From Dechloromonas sp. Dech2017 (lineage in GTDB: Bacteria; Pseudomonadota; Gammaproteobacteria; Burkholderiales; Rhodocyclaceae): a stretch of 64,000 nucleotides of DNA. Shown piece by piece: positions 56,370 to 64,000 of this stretch; the first letter of the stretch is position 1, and every line of letters begins with the position of its first letter. Location of the stretch: contig SSXW01000005.1 in assembly GCA_009469585.1 (NCBI GenBank), forward strand, positions 86,233 to 150,232, read 5' to 3'. Below the pieces are notes generated by a model. The model was not told the origin of the DNA. It did no database searches and saw only the letters and a program-made list of their open reading frames with translations. Position numbers and translations under genes: made by a program.

Positions 56370-57368
56370 ATGTTCAGTTTCCTGAAAAAATCCCCGGCCG
56401 ACGGCAAATCCGACGCCAAACCGGGCGTGCCGGCCGACGCGGCGCCGGTCGAAGCGGCCAAACCCGGCTGGCGCGAACGCCTCTTCAAGGGGCTGGCCAA
56501 GACCCGCGCCCAGTGGGGCGGCAAGCTCAAATCCATCTTCTCGCGCGGCAAGGTCGACGACGAATTGCTCGAGGAGCTGGAAACCCTGTTGTTGACCAGC
56601 GACTGCGGCATGGAGGCGACCCTCCACCTGCTCGACGAGCTGAAGAAGGCCGCCAAGCGCGACAAGCTCGACACCCCGGAAGCCATCCAGCAGGCCCTGC
56701 GCGACGCCCTGCTGGCCACCCTGCAACCGCTCGAGCAGCGGCTCGACGTCAGCACCCACCAGCCCTACGTGATTATGATCGCCGGCGTGAACGGCGCCGG
56801 CAAGACGACCTCGATCGGCAAGCTGGCCAAGTACTTCCAGGGCCAGGGCAAGAGCGTGCTGCTCGCCGCCGGCGACACCTTCCGCGCTGCCGCCCGCGAG
56901 CAGTTGCAGACCTGGGGCGAGCGCAACAACGTGACGGTGATCGCCCAGGAGTCGGGCGATCCGGCCGCCGTCATCTACGACGCCATCGCCGCCGCCCGGG
57001 CCCGCGGCATCGACATCGTGCTGGCCGACACGGCCGGCCGCCTGCCCACCCAGCTGCACCTGATGGAAGAAATCGCCAAGGTCCGCCGGGTGATCCAGAA
57101 GATCGAGCCGGAGGGGCCGCACGAAACCCTGCTCGTCCTCGACGCCAACATCGGCCAGAACGCGCTGGCCCAGGTCAAGGCCTTCGACAAGGCGATCAAT
57201 GTCACCGGCCTGGTCCTGACCAAGCTCGACGGCACGGCCAAGGGCGGCGTCGTCACCGCCATCGCCCGCCAGTGCCCGAAGCCGATCCGCTTCATCGGCG
57301 TCGGCGAACAGATCGACGACCTGCGCCCCTTCTCCGCCAAAGATTTCGTCGACGCGCTGTTCGAGTAG
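56370..57368 (+). CDS. ftsY: Signal recognition particle receptor FtsY
   Basis: A 332-aa GTPase that docks SRP-ribosome complexes at the inner membrane. A short N-terminal basic/acidic region replaces the long A domain of E. coli FtsY; the NG domain has [15 protein letters not shown] (G1), DTAGRLPTQ (G3), [10 protein letters not shown] (G4) and [12 protein letters not shown] (G5). Stands upstream of ftsE and ftsX, the classic order. Confidence 0.97.
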   Translation: MFSFLKKSPADGKSDAKPGVPADAAPVEAAKPGWRERLFKGLAKTRAQWGGKLKSIFSRGKVDDELLEELETLLLTSDCGMEATLHLLDELKKAAKRDKLDTPEAIQQALRDALLATLQPLEQRLDVSTHQPYVIMIAGVNGAGKTTSIGKLAKYFQGQGKSVLLAAGDTFRAAAREQLQTWGERNNVTVIAQESGDPAAVIYDAIAAARARGIDIVLADTAGRLPTQLHLMEEIAKVRRVIQKIEPEGPHETLLVLDANIGQNALAQVKAFDKAINVTGLVLTKLDGTAKGGVVTAIARQCPKPIRFIGVGEQIDDLRPFSAKDFVDALFE

Positions 57369-57457
57369 GATCGAGGATCGAGTTGCCTAGGATCGAGTAA
57401 AACCCCCTGCTTCTCACTCAATACTCAAGCCCCTAATATCTAACAGCTAATAACTAA
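57369..57457. repeat. Low-complexity intergenic repeat region between ftsY and ftsE
   Basis: Contains short related units (GATCGAG, CTCAATACTC, CTAATATCTAACAGCTAATAA) with period near seven. Shares GTTGCCTAGG, CTCGATC-like and TAACAGCTA words with 44432-44490, and looser ones with 18512-18600. Leaves ftsE with no clear ribosome site. Confidence 0.6.
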
Positions 57458-58104
<647 letters not shown>

Positions 58105-58108
<4 letters not shown>

Positions 58109-59004
58109 TTGCCTGGCTGACCCAGCACCGCGTGGCGCTCGTCTCGGCTTTCCGCCGGCTGGCCGCCATGCCGCTCAACACCCTGCTCTCGCTGCTCGTC
58201 ATCGGCATCGCGCTGACCGTGCCCGGGGCCGCCTACGTGCTGCTCGACAACCTGCGCGACCTCGGCCGCAATGCCTCGGGCGTCCAGCAGATCAGCCTGT
58301 TCATGCAGATCGACGCCGGCAAGAAGGAGGTCGCCGAGATCGAGAACCGGCTGCGCGGGCTGGCTGGCAGCCAGTGGCGCTTCGTCGCCCGGGACGACGC
58401 CCTGAAGCGCCTGCAGGCCAGCGAGGGGCTGGCCGACATCGTCGCCAGCCTGCCGCGCAATCCGCTGCCCGACGCCTTCGTCGTCGAGCCGTCCGATGCC
58501 GGGCCGGAGGCCCTGGAAATGCTGCGCAAGGAAATCGCCGGCTGGCCGAAGGTCGCCCATGTCCAGCTCGATTCGGCCTGGGTCAAGCGTTTCGACGCCT
58601 TCCTGCGCCTCGGCAAGCTGGTCATGTGGCTGCTCGCCGGCATTTTCGGCGGCGGGCTGGTCGCCGTCACCTTCAACACCATTCGCCTGCAGGTGCTGGC
58701 CCAGGCCGCCGAAATCGAGGTGGCGCGGATGATCGGCGCCACCGACGCCTTCATCCGCCGGCCCTTCTATTATTTCGGCGCCCTGCAGGGGGCGCTTGGC
58801 GGCCTGCTGGCGGCCGGGCTGGTGGCCGGCGCGCTGCGCCTGCTCGCCGCGCCGGTCGATGAACTGGCCGGCCTCTACGGCGGCAGCTTCGCGCTGGCCG
58901 GCCCCGGTCCGCTCGACGCCGCGGTGCTCGCCGCCGGCGGCGGCCTGCTCGGCTGGCTCGGTGCCCAGCTGTCGGTCAGCCTGTCGCTGCGCAAATTTGA
59001 CTGA
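58105..59004 (+). CDS. ftsX: Cell-division protein FtsX
   Basis: A 299-aa inner-membrane protein with four membrane segments (about 25-47, 170-195, 225-245, 270-290) and one large periplasmic loop (about 48-165) that contacts an amidase activator. The GTG start overlaps the ftsE stop. The characteristic AEIEVARMIGATDAFIRRPF precedes the third helix. Confidence 0.95.
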
Positions 59005-60652
59005 GCCGGCGCCGTCACCGGGTTTTCTCTGCCCCGGAGCGGCCACTACCCGACGCGATTTTTTGCGGCTGGTCGGGGCGGCCGCCCTGGCCGGTTGCGC
59101 ACCGGGCCAGCCGGCCCTGCCGCCCGGCCAGTTGCTGGGAACCAACCAGGCGCTCGGCCATCGGTTGCGCGACGGCGGCTTTCCCGCCCCGTCGGTGACC
59201 CGGCGTACCGGCGTGCTCATCGTCGGCGGCGGCGTTTCCGGCCTGTCGGCCGCCTGGCGGCTGGGCCAGGCCGGGCGCGACGACTACACGGTGCTCGAGA
59301 TGGAAAGCGAGGCCGGCGGCAATTCGCGGGCCGGCCAGTCGGCGCTCGTCGCCTACCCGTGGGGCGCCCACTACCTGCCGCTGCCCGGCCGCGAGGCCGT
59401 CCACGTCCGCCAACTGCTGGCCGAACTGGGCGTGCTGCAGGGCGACCCGGCGGCCGAAAAGCCGACCTACGACGAGCGTTACCTGTGCGCCACGCCGCAG
59501 GAGCGCGTTTATCGCCACGGCCTTTGGGAGGAGGGCCTGCTGCCGCAGCGCGGCCTGCCCGCCGCCGATCTCGACCAGCACCGGCGCTTCCAGCAGCGCA
59601 TGGCGGAACTGAAGGCGGCGCGCGGCCGCGACGGCCGCCGCCTGTTCGCCATCCCGATGGCGCTGTCCAGCCGCGATCCGACGTGGCTGGCGATCGACCG
59701 CATCCCCTTCAGCCAGTGGCTGAACGACAACGGCTTCACGGCGCCGACCCTGCACTGGCTGGCCAACTACGCCTGCCGCGACGACTACGGCACGGCCCAC
59801 ACGCAGACCTCGGCCTGGGCCGGCCTGCATTATTTCGCCTGCCGCGACGGCGAGGCGGCCAACGCCGCGCCGGATTCCGTGCTGACGGCGCCCGAGGGCA
59901 ACGCCTGGCTGGTCCGCGGCCAGGCCCGGTCGGCCGGCCAGCGGCTGGTGACCGGCGCCGCGGTCTGGCGCATCGCCGAGGGCAAGGCCGGGGTCAGCGT
60001 CGACGCCCTGGTCGGCGAGCAGTCGGTGCGCTACGAGGCCAGGCAGCTGATCTGGGCGGCGCCGGCCTTCGTGCTGCCGCGCGTCTGGCCGGCCATGCCG
60101 GGCGCCTTGCGGGCGGCGGCGCTGGCCGGCGACTACGCCCCGTGGCTGACCGCCAACCTGCACCTGTCGGCCCTGCCCGAGGAGCGCTACGGCGCGCCGC
60201 CTTCCTGGGACAACGTTTTCTACGACAGCCCCGGCCTCGGCTACGTCACGGCCACCCACCAGTTGCTGCGCCGCCACCTGCCAGGCACCGTGCTGACCTA
60301 CTACCGGGCGTTGCACGAGGTCGCCCCGGCCGAAGGCCGCCGGCTGCTGCAGGAAACCCCGCGCCAGGCCTGGGCCGAGGGCATCCTGGCCGAGCTGGAA
60401 GGCGTTCATCCCGACATCCGCCGGCTGACGACGCGTCTCGACGTCTTTTGTAACGGCCACGCCATGCGCCGGCCGGTTCCGGGCAGCTTGTTCGGCGGCC
60501 CGGGCGAATCCCGCGGTCAACGGGAAATTCTGGCCAATTTCCAAAACCGCCGCCTGACCCTGGCCCATGCCGACCTGTCGGGTTTCTCGCTGTTCGAGGA
60601 GGCGCAGTATCGCGGCGTGGTGGCGGCGGAGCGGATGCTGCGGGCCGGGTGA
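58997..60652 (+). CDS. Tat-exported, lipoprotein-like FAD-dependent amine oxidase
   Basis: A 551-aa flavoprotein. A twin-arginine motif (TTRRDFLRL) is followed by a hydrophobic run ending in lipobox-like LAGCA, then the FAD-binding VGGGVSGLSAAWRL and EMESEAGGNSR. The C-terminus has a second flavin-site segment (LAHADLSGFSLFEEA). The best start is TTG at 58997, overlapping the end of ftsX by eight bases; no ATG exists before the Tat motif. Substrate unknown. It is not a known partner of FtsEX. A dispersed-motif copy lies at 60513. Confidence 0.82.
   Translation: MTEPAPSPGFLCPGAATTRRDFLRLVGAAALAGCAPGQPALPPGQLLGTNQALGHRLRDGGFPAPSVTRRTGVLIVGGGVSGLSAAWRLGQAGRDDYTVLEMESEAGGNSRAGQSALVAYPWGAHYLPLPGREAVHVRQLLAELGVLQGDPAAEKPTYDERYLCATPQERVYRHGLWEEGLLPQRGLPAADLDQHRRFQQRMAELKAARGRDGRRLFAIPMALSSRDPTWLAIDRIPFSQWLNDNGFTAPTLHWLANYACRDDYGTAHTQTSAWAGLHYFACRDGEAANAAPDSVLTAPEGNAWLVRGQARSAGQRLVTGAAVWRIAEGKAGVSVDALVGEQSVRYEARQLIWAAPAFVLPRVWPAMPGALRAAALAGDYAPWLTANLHLSALPEERYGAPPSWDNVFYDSPGLGYVTATHQLLRRHLPGTVLTYYRALHEVAPAEGRRLLQETPRQAWAEGILAELEGVHPDIRRLTTRLDVFCNGHAMRRPVPGSLFGGPGESRGQREILANFQNRRLTLAHADLSGFSLFEEAQYRGVVAAERMLRAG
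60513..60546 (+). repeat. Dispersed GCGGTCRAC/A-tract motif, copy in the amine oxidase gene
   Basis: GCGGTCAAC, then GGGAAATTC, GCCAATTTCC and AAAAC. Here the core is in a different reading frame (RGQREILANF), so the DNA and not the peptide is conserved. Confidence 0.65.
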
Positions 60653-60686
60653 GCGGGGCCGGCCGTGCGGGGCTGGGTAATTGATT

Positions 60687-60715
60687 TTCACAAATTTGTC
60701 GATGAATGTTATTCT
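60687..60715 (+). promoter_or_regulatory. Candidate sigma-70 promoter of the hybrid kinase
   Basis: TTCACA (-35) at 60687, 17-base spacer, TATTCT (-10) at 60710, in an A/T-rich patch about 80 bases before the ATG at 60796. Confidence 0.45.
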
Positions 60716-60795
60716 TGAGAAATCAGGGGCGCGTTCGCTACCGGCCGCCGGGCCGGCTTGCTGAGCGGGCCTGATTGCAGGAGGTGGAAACAGCG

Positions 60796-63700
60796 ATGAC
60801 CGTCGTGGCAAGTCCGGCCGAAAGCAGCCCGCGGCGGCGCCATTTCATTCGCTGGCTGTGGATCGGCACCCTCCTCGTCAATCTCTGCGTCATCGGCCTG
60901 GTCGGCGTCATCGTCGAACGGCATCGCGACAGCGAGATCGCCCAGGCCCGGGCGCTCACCGAAAATTACTCGCGCATCCTCGAGGAAAACCTGCTCGGCT
61001 TCATCAGCAAGGTCGATCTGTCGCTGCACACGGTCAGCGAGGAGGCGGCGCGCCAGCTGGCCGCCGGCGGCATCGACCAGGCCAGCCTGGAGGCGCTGAT
61101 CGCCCGCCAGGACGCCCACCTGCCGGAGGTGCTCGGCTTGCGGGTGACCGATGTGGCCGGAGTAATGCGCTACGCCGTGTCCGGGGTCATGAACAGCGAT
61201 GCCGACATCGGCGACCGGCCGTATTTCGTGCACCTGCGCGACCATCCCGAAGCTGGACTGGCTTTCTCCAAGCCGCTGACCGGGCGGGCCTCGGCCCGCT
61301 GGATCATCGTTCTGGCGCGACGCATCAGCCTGGCCAACGGCCAATTCGGCGGCATCGCGCTGGCCTCGGTACCGGTCCACCATTTCATCGACCTCTTCGC
61401 CAAGGTGAATCTCGGTGAACACGGCAACGTCGGCCTGTGGGACGCCGACACGCTGATCGCCCGTTTCGCCCGCGACGATCGCCAGGGTGCCACGGTCGGT
61501 TCGACGTCGCCGTCGGCCGATCTGCGCGCCCTGCTCGCCTCGGGCCAGGCATCGGCCCATTACCGGGCCCGTTCCGGGGTGGACGGCACGCTGCGTACCT
61601 ATCATTTCCGCAAGGTCGGCCCGTATCCGCTCTTCCTCGTCGTCGGCATCGCCGAGCAGGACTACCTGGCCGAGTGGCGCGGCGACACCCAGGGCATTGC
61701 CGGCCTGGCCGCCCTCTTCGTGCTGGCCACGCTGTTCGCGGCCGGGCAGATCGGCCGCAACTGGCAGCGCCAGGAAGCCGAGCGCGAACGCCAGCGCCGC
61801 CAGTCGGCCGACTACCTGGCCCGGCTCGAGGCTTCGAACCGGGCGGCCGAGGCGGCCTGGCTGCAGCGCGAGCAGATCCTCGAATCGGCGGCCGAAGGAG
61901 TTTGCGGCGTCGACCGCGACGGCAAGGTGATTTTCGTCAACTCGGCAGCCCGCCGCATGTACGGCTGGGCCGAGGGCGAGGGGCTGGGCTTCGACCTGCA
62001 TGCCGAAACCCATCACCACACCGCTAACGGCCGGTCGGCGGCCAGTGCCGACTGCCCGGTCATGCTCACGCTGATCGACGGCCAGCGCCGCCATGTTGCC
62101 GACAGCCTGTACTGGCGGCGCGATGGCAGTAGTTTCCCGGTCGAATTCACCGTTTCGCCGATCGTGCACGATGGACAGATCGCCGGCGCGGTGAACGTCT
62201 TCCGCGATATTTCCGAGCGCAAGCGGATCGAGGGCGAGCTGCAGGAACACCGGCTGCATCTCGAGGAACTGGTCGAGCAGCGCTCGACGGCGCTGCTGCA
62301 AACCGAGGCCCAGGCCAGCCTGATTCTCGAGTCGAGCGCCGACGGGCTGTACGGCATCGACGCCCGCGGGGTGATCACCTTCGTCAACCCGGCGGCCTGC
62401 GCGCTGCTCGGCTACACCGCCGAGCAGATGGTCGGCCAGCTGGCGCACAACCTGCTCCATCACAGCCGGGTCGACGGCACACCCTATCCGGCCGCCGACT
62501 GCCCGAGCTACGGCGCCCTGCGCCTGGGCGACAAGATCCGCATCGACAACGAGGTGTACTGGCACGCCGACGGCCACCCCATCCCGGTCATGTACGCCAC
62601 CCATCCAATGCGGCGTAACGGCGAGATCGTCGGTGCCGTGACCAGCTTCGTCGATGTCAGCGTTCAACGGGCGGCCGGCGAGGCCCGCGAGGTGGCCCTG
62701 GCGGCGGCCGAGAACCTGGCCCGCGTGCGCCGCGAGTTCCTGGCCAACATGAGCCACGAAATCCGCACGCCGCTCAACGGCATCCTCGGCTTTGCCGAGA
62801 TCGGCCAGCGCAATGCGAGCAACCGCGACAAGGCACGCGAGGCCTTCGGCAAGATCCAGGGGTCGGGCAAGCGGCTGCTCGGCGTGATCAACGACATCCT
62901 CGATTTTTCGCGGATCGAGGCCGGCAAGCTGAAGATCGAGCAGACCGAGGTGGCCATCGCCGATCTGATCGACAATGCCGTCGAACTGGTGCGCCAGCGC
63001 GCCGAGGCCAAGCACCTGGCGCTGCGCGTCGAACTGGCCGACGACCTGCCGGCGGCCTGCCTGAGCGATCCGCTGCGCATGGGCCAGGTCCTGCTCAACA
63101 TCCTGTCCAACGCCGTCAAGTTCACCGAGGCCGGTAGCGTCGCGCTGTCCGTCGCCTGGCGCGACGGGCGGCTGGTCTTTCGCGTTGCCGACACCGGCAT
63201 CGGCATGGATGCCAGGCAGTTGGCTGCCCTCTTCAACCCCTTCCAGCAGGCCGATGCCTCGGCCACCCGCCGCTTCGGCGGCAGCGGGCTGGGCCTGGCT
63301 ATCAGTCGGCGAATCGTCGACCTGATGGGCGGCGACATCCGGGTGGAAAGCCAGCCCGGGGTCGGCACCATGGTCGAGTTCGAGTTCCCGTGCGCCGTCT
63401 GCGAGGCGGAGGCAATGCCGGCGGCGACGCCGGACGAAGACGGGAGTCCGCTCTCGGCCAAGGTCGTTGCGCAGCGTCTGGCCGGCCTGACGGTGCTCGT
63501 CGTCGACGATGAAAGCATCAACCGCATGGTGCTCGAGGAATACCTGACCGAGCACGGGGCGCGCGCCGTGATGGCGGCCGATGGCCGGGAGGCGGTGGCC
63601 CGGGTCGAAGCCGACGGCGCCGCCGCCTACGATGCCGTGCTGATGGACATCCAGATGCCGGAAATGGACGGCTACGAGGCGACCCGGCGCATCCGCGAGC

Positions 63701-63855
63701 TTGCCCCCGACTTGCCGGTCATCGCCCAGACGGCGCATGCCTTCAGCGAGGCGCGCGACAAATGCCTGGCCGCCGGCATGGTCGGCCACCTGGCCAAACC
63801 GGTCGATATCGAGGCACTGGTCGCCGTCCTCCAGCCCTACGTCAAGGCCGCTTAA
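60796..63855 (+). CDS. Hybrid sensor histidine kinase with extracytoplasmic sensor and two PAS domains
   Basis: A 1019-aa membrane kinase. Membrane helices near 20-42 and 295-313 flank a periplasmic sensor of dCache-like style (about 45-290, GDRPYFVHLRDH). Two PAS domains follow (about 365-480 and 510-625), then HisKA (FLANMSHEIRTPLNG), HATPase (DTGIGMD, GGSGLGLAISRR) and a C-terminal receiver (VVDDESINRMVL, phospho-Asp in VLMDIQMPEMDG, LAKPVD). There is no Hpt domain, so the receiver needs an external partner. AGGAGG upstream supports ATG at 60796. Ligand unknown. Confidence 0.92.
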   Translation: MTVVASPAESSPRRRHFIRWLWIGTLLVNLCVIGLVGVIVERHRDSEIAQARALTENYSRILEENLLGFISKVDLSLHTVSEEAARQLAAGGIDQASLEALIARQDAHLPEVLGLRVTDVAGVMRYAVSGVMNSDADIGDRPYFVHLRDHPEAGLAFSKPLTGRASARWIIVLARRISLANGQFGGIALASVPVHHFIDLFAKVNLGEHGNVGLWDADTLIARFARDDRQGATVGSTSPSADLRALLASGQASAHYRARSGVDGTLRTYHFRKVGPYPLFLVVGIAEQDYLAEWRGDTQGIAGLAALFVLATLFAAGQIGRNWQRQEAERERQRRQSADYLARLEASNRAAEAAWLQREQILESAAEGVCGVDRDGKVIFVNSAARRMYGWAEGEGLGFDLHAETHHHTANGRSAASADCPVMLTLIDGQRRHVADSLYWRRDGSSFPVEFTVSPIVHDGQIAGAVNVFRDISERKRIEGELQEHRLHLEELVEQRSTALLQTEAQASLILESSADGLYGIDARGVITFVNPAACALLGYTAEQMVGQLAHNLLHHSRVDGTPYPAADCPSYGALRLGDKIRIDNEVYWHADGHPIPVMYATHPMRRNGEIVGAVTSFVDVSVQRAAGEAREVALAAAENLARVRREFLANMSHEIRTPLNGILGFAEIGQRNASNRDKAREAFGKIQGSGKRLLGVINDILDFSRIEAGKLKIEQTEVAIADLIDNAVELVRQRAEAKHLALRVELADDLPAACLSDPLRMGQVLLNILSNAVKFTEAGSVALSVAWRDGRLVFRVADTGIGMDARQLAALFNPFQQADASATRRFGGSGLGLAISRRIVDLMGGDIRVESQPGVGTMVEFEFPCAVCEAEAMPAATPDEDGSPLSAKVVAQRLAGLTVLVVDDESINRMVLEEYLTEHGARAVMAADGREAVARVEADGAAAYDAVLMDIQMPEMDGYEATRRIRELAPDLPVIAQTAHAFSEARDKCLAAGMVGHLAKPVDIEALVAVLQPYVKAA

Positions 63856-64000
63856 GGGCACCCCTTTCAACGTCTTTGAGAGAAATCCCCCGTAAGCTTC
63901 TGCCCAGCAATGGAAGCGGGAGGGAAAAATCTGGGAAGCAGTCATTGAGAGGTTGGAGCAGAACGCGGCAGCCAGCGTGATGGCGCGGCTGGCGCTGGAC
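63856..64000 (+). mobile_element. Probable left end of an IS4-like insertion sequence (cut by the window edge)
   Basis: Right after the kinase stop, an A/T-richer stretch begins GGGCACCCC. From about 63929 a frame reads IWEAVIERLEQNAAASVMARLALD, which resembles the N-terminus of IS4-family transposases (VMARLAL motif). No ATG precedes it; GGAGGG at 63918-63923 hints at initiation near the ATC at 63929 or later. The rest lies beyond the window. Confidence 0.45.

Overview
The window is a GC-rich (roughly two-thirds G+C by eye), densely packed chromosomal segment from a Gram-negative betaproteobacterium. Gene order and protein style point to Rhodocyclales, the Dechloromonas/Azospira/Azonexus type: rpoZ-spoT, a napDAGHB nitrate reductase set, glnA-DUF4124-ntrBC, ribBX-ribH-nusB-thiL-pgpA, lolB-ispE-tRNA-Gln-prs-rplY-pth-ychF and ftsY-ftsE-ftsX. 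The species cannot be fixed from sequence reading alone. Almost everything is core metabolism and housekeeping. No prophage, CRISPR array or plasmid function is visible.

Layout. 1-4.2 kb: end of rpoZ, then spoT, a D-amino-acid dehydrogenase and a TatD-family nuclease in one overlapping operon. 4.3-9.5 kb: periplasmic nitrate reductase operon napD-A-G-H-B, with NapGH but no NapC. 9.5-13.4 kb: rpoH and gluQ diverge around a perfect CIRCE (HrcA) operator, followed by a cardiolipin-synthase-like gene and an EEP phosphodiesterase. 13.5-16.3 kb: nadA, a rhodanese and a CDF metal exporter. 16.3-25.4 kb: the nitrogen-control block, with glnA behind a sigma-54 promoter and two NtrC boxes, a DUF4124 gene, an RND pump on the opposite strand, then ntrB-ntrC. 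25.5-27.2 kb: birA-coaX, ended by a 167-bp foldback element lying on the coaX stop codon. 27.3-31.5 kb: an uncharacterised membrane-associated cluster (DUF350, SPFH, DUF4178, a 47-aa small protein and a convergent GRDP-like protein with a Cys/Gly-rich tail). 31.5-38.5 kb: succinate-semialdehyde dehydrogenase, an NlpC/P60 lipoprotein, tRNA-Arg, an adducin-like aldolase, an orphan HicA-like protein and the riboflavin/thiamine/NusB operon. 38.6-41.9 kb: a membrane spermidine-synthase-like protein and a GGDEF-EAL protein. 42-48.8 kb: translation and envelope genes including tRNA-Gln. 48.9-56.3 kb: mutM, a dynamin-like GTPase, a ferredoxin, coaD, rsmD and an M16 peptidase pair. 56.4-63.9 kb: ftsY, ftsEX, a Tat-exported lipoprotein-like flavin amine oxidase and a hybrid histidine kinase. 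The window ends in what looks like the left end of an IS4-like element.

The least explained signal is not a gene. A degenerate motif about 30-38 bp long recurs at least 16 times: GCGGTCRAC, then about 13-15 nt carrying an A/T tract, then a second A/T tract. It lies inside unrelated genes on either strand and in intergenic gaps, and most copies point the same way. It behaves like a genome-architecture or uptake-type signal rather than a promoter element. The second candidate for new biology is the DUF350-SPFH-DUF4178 cluster.
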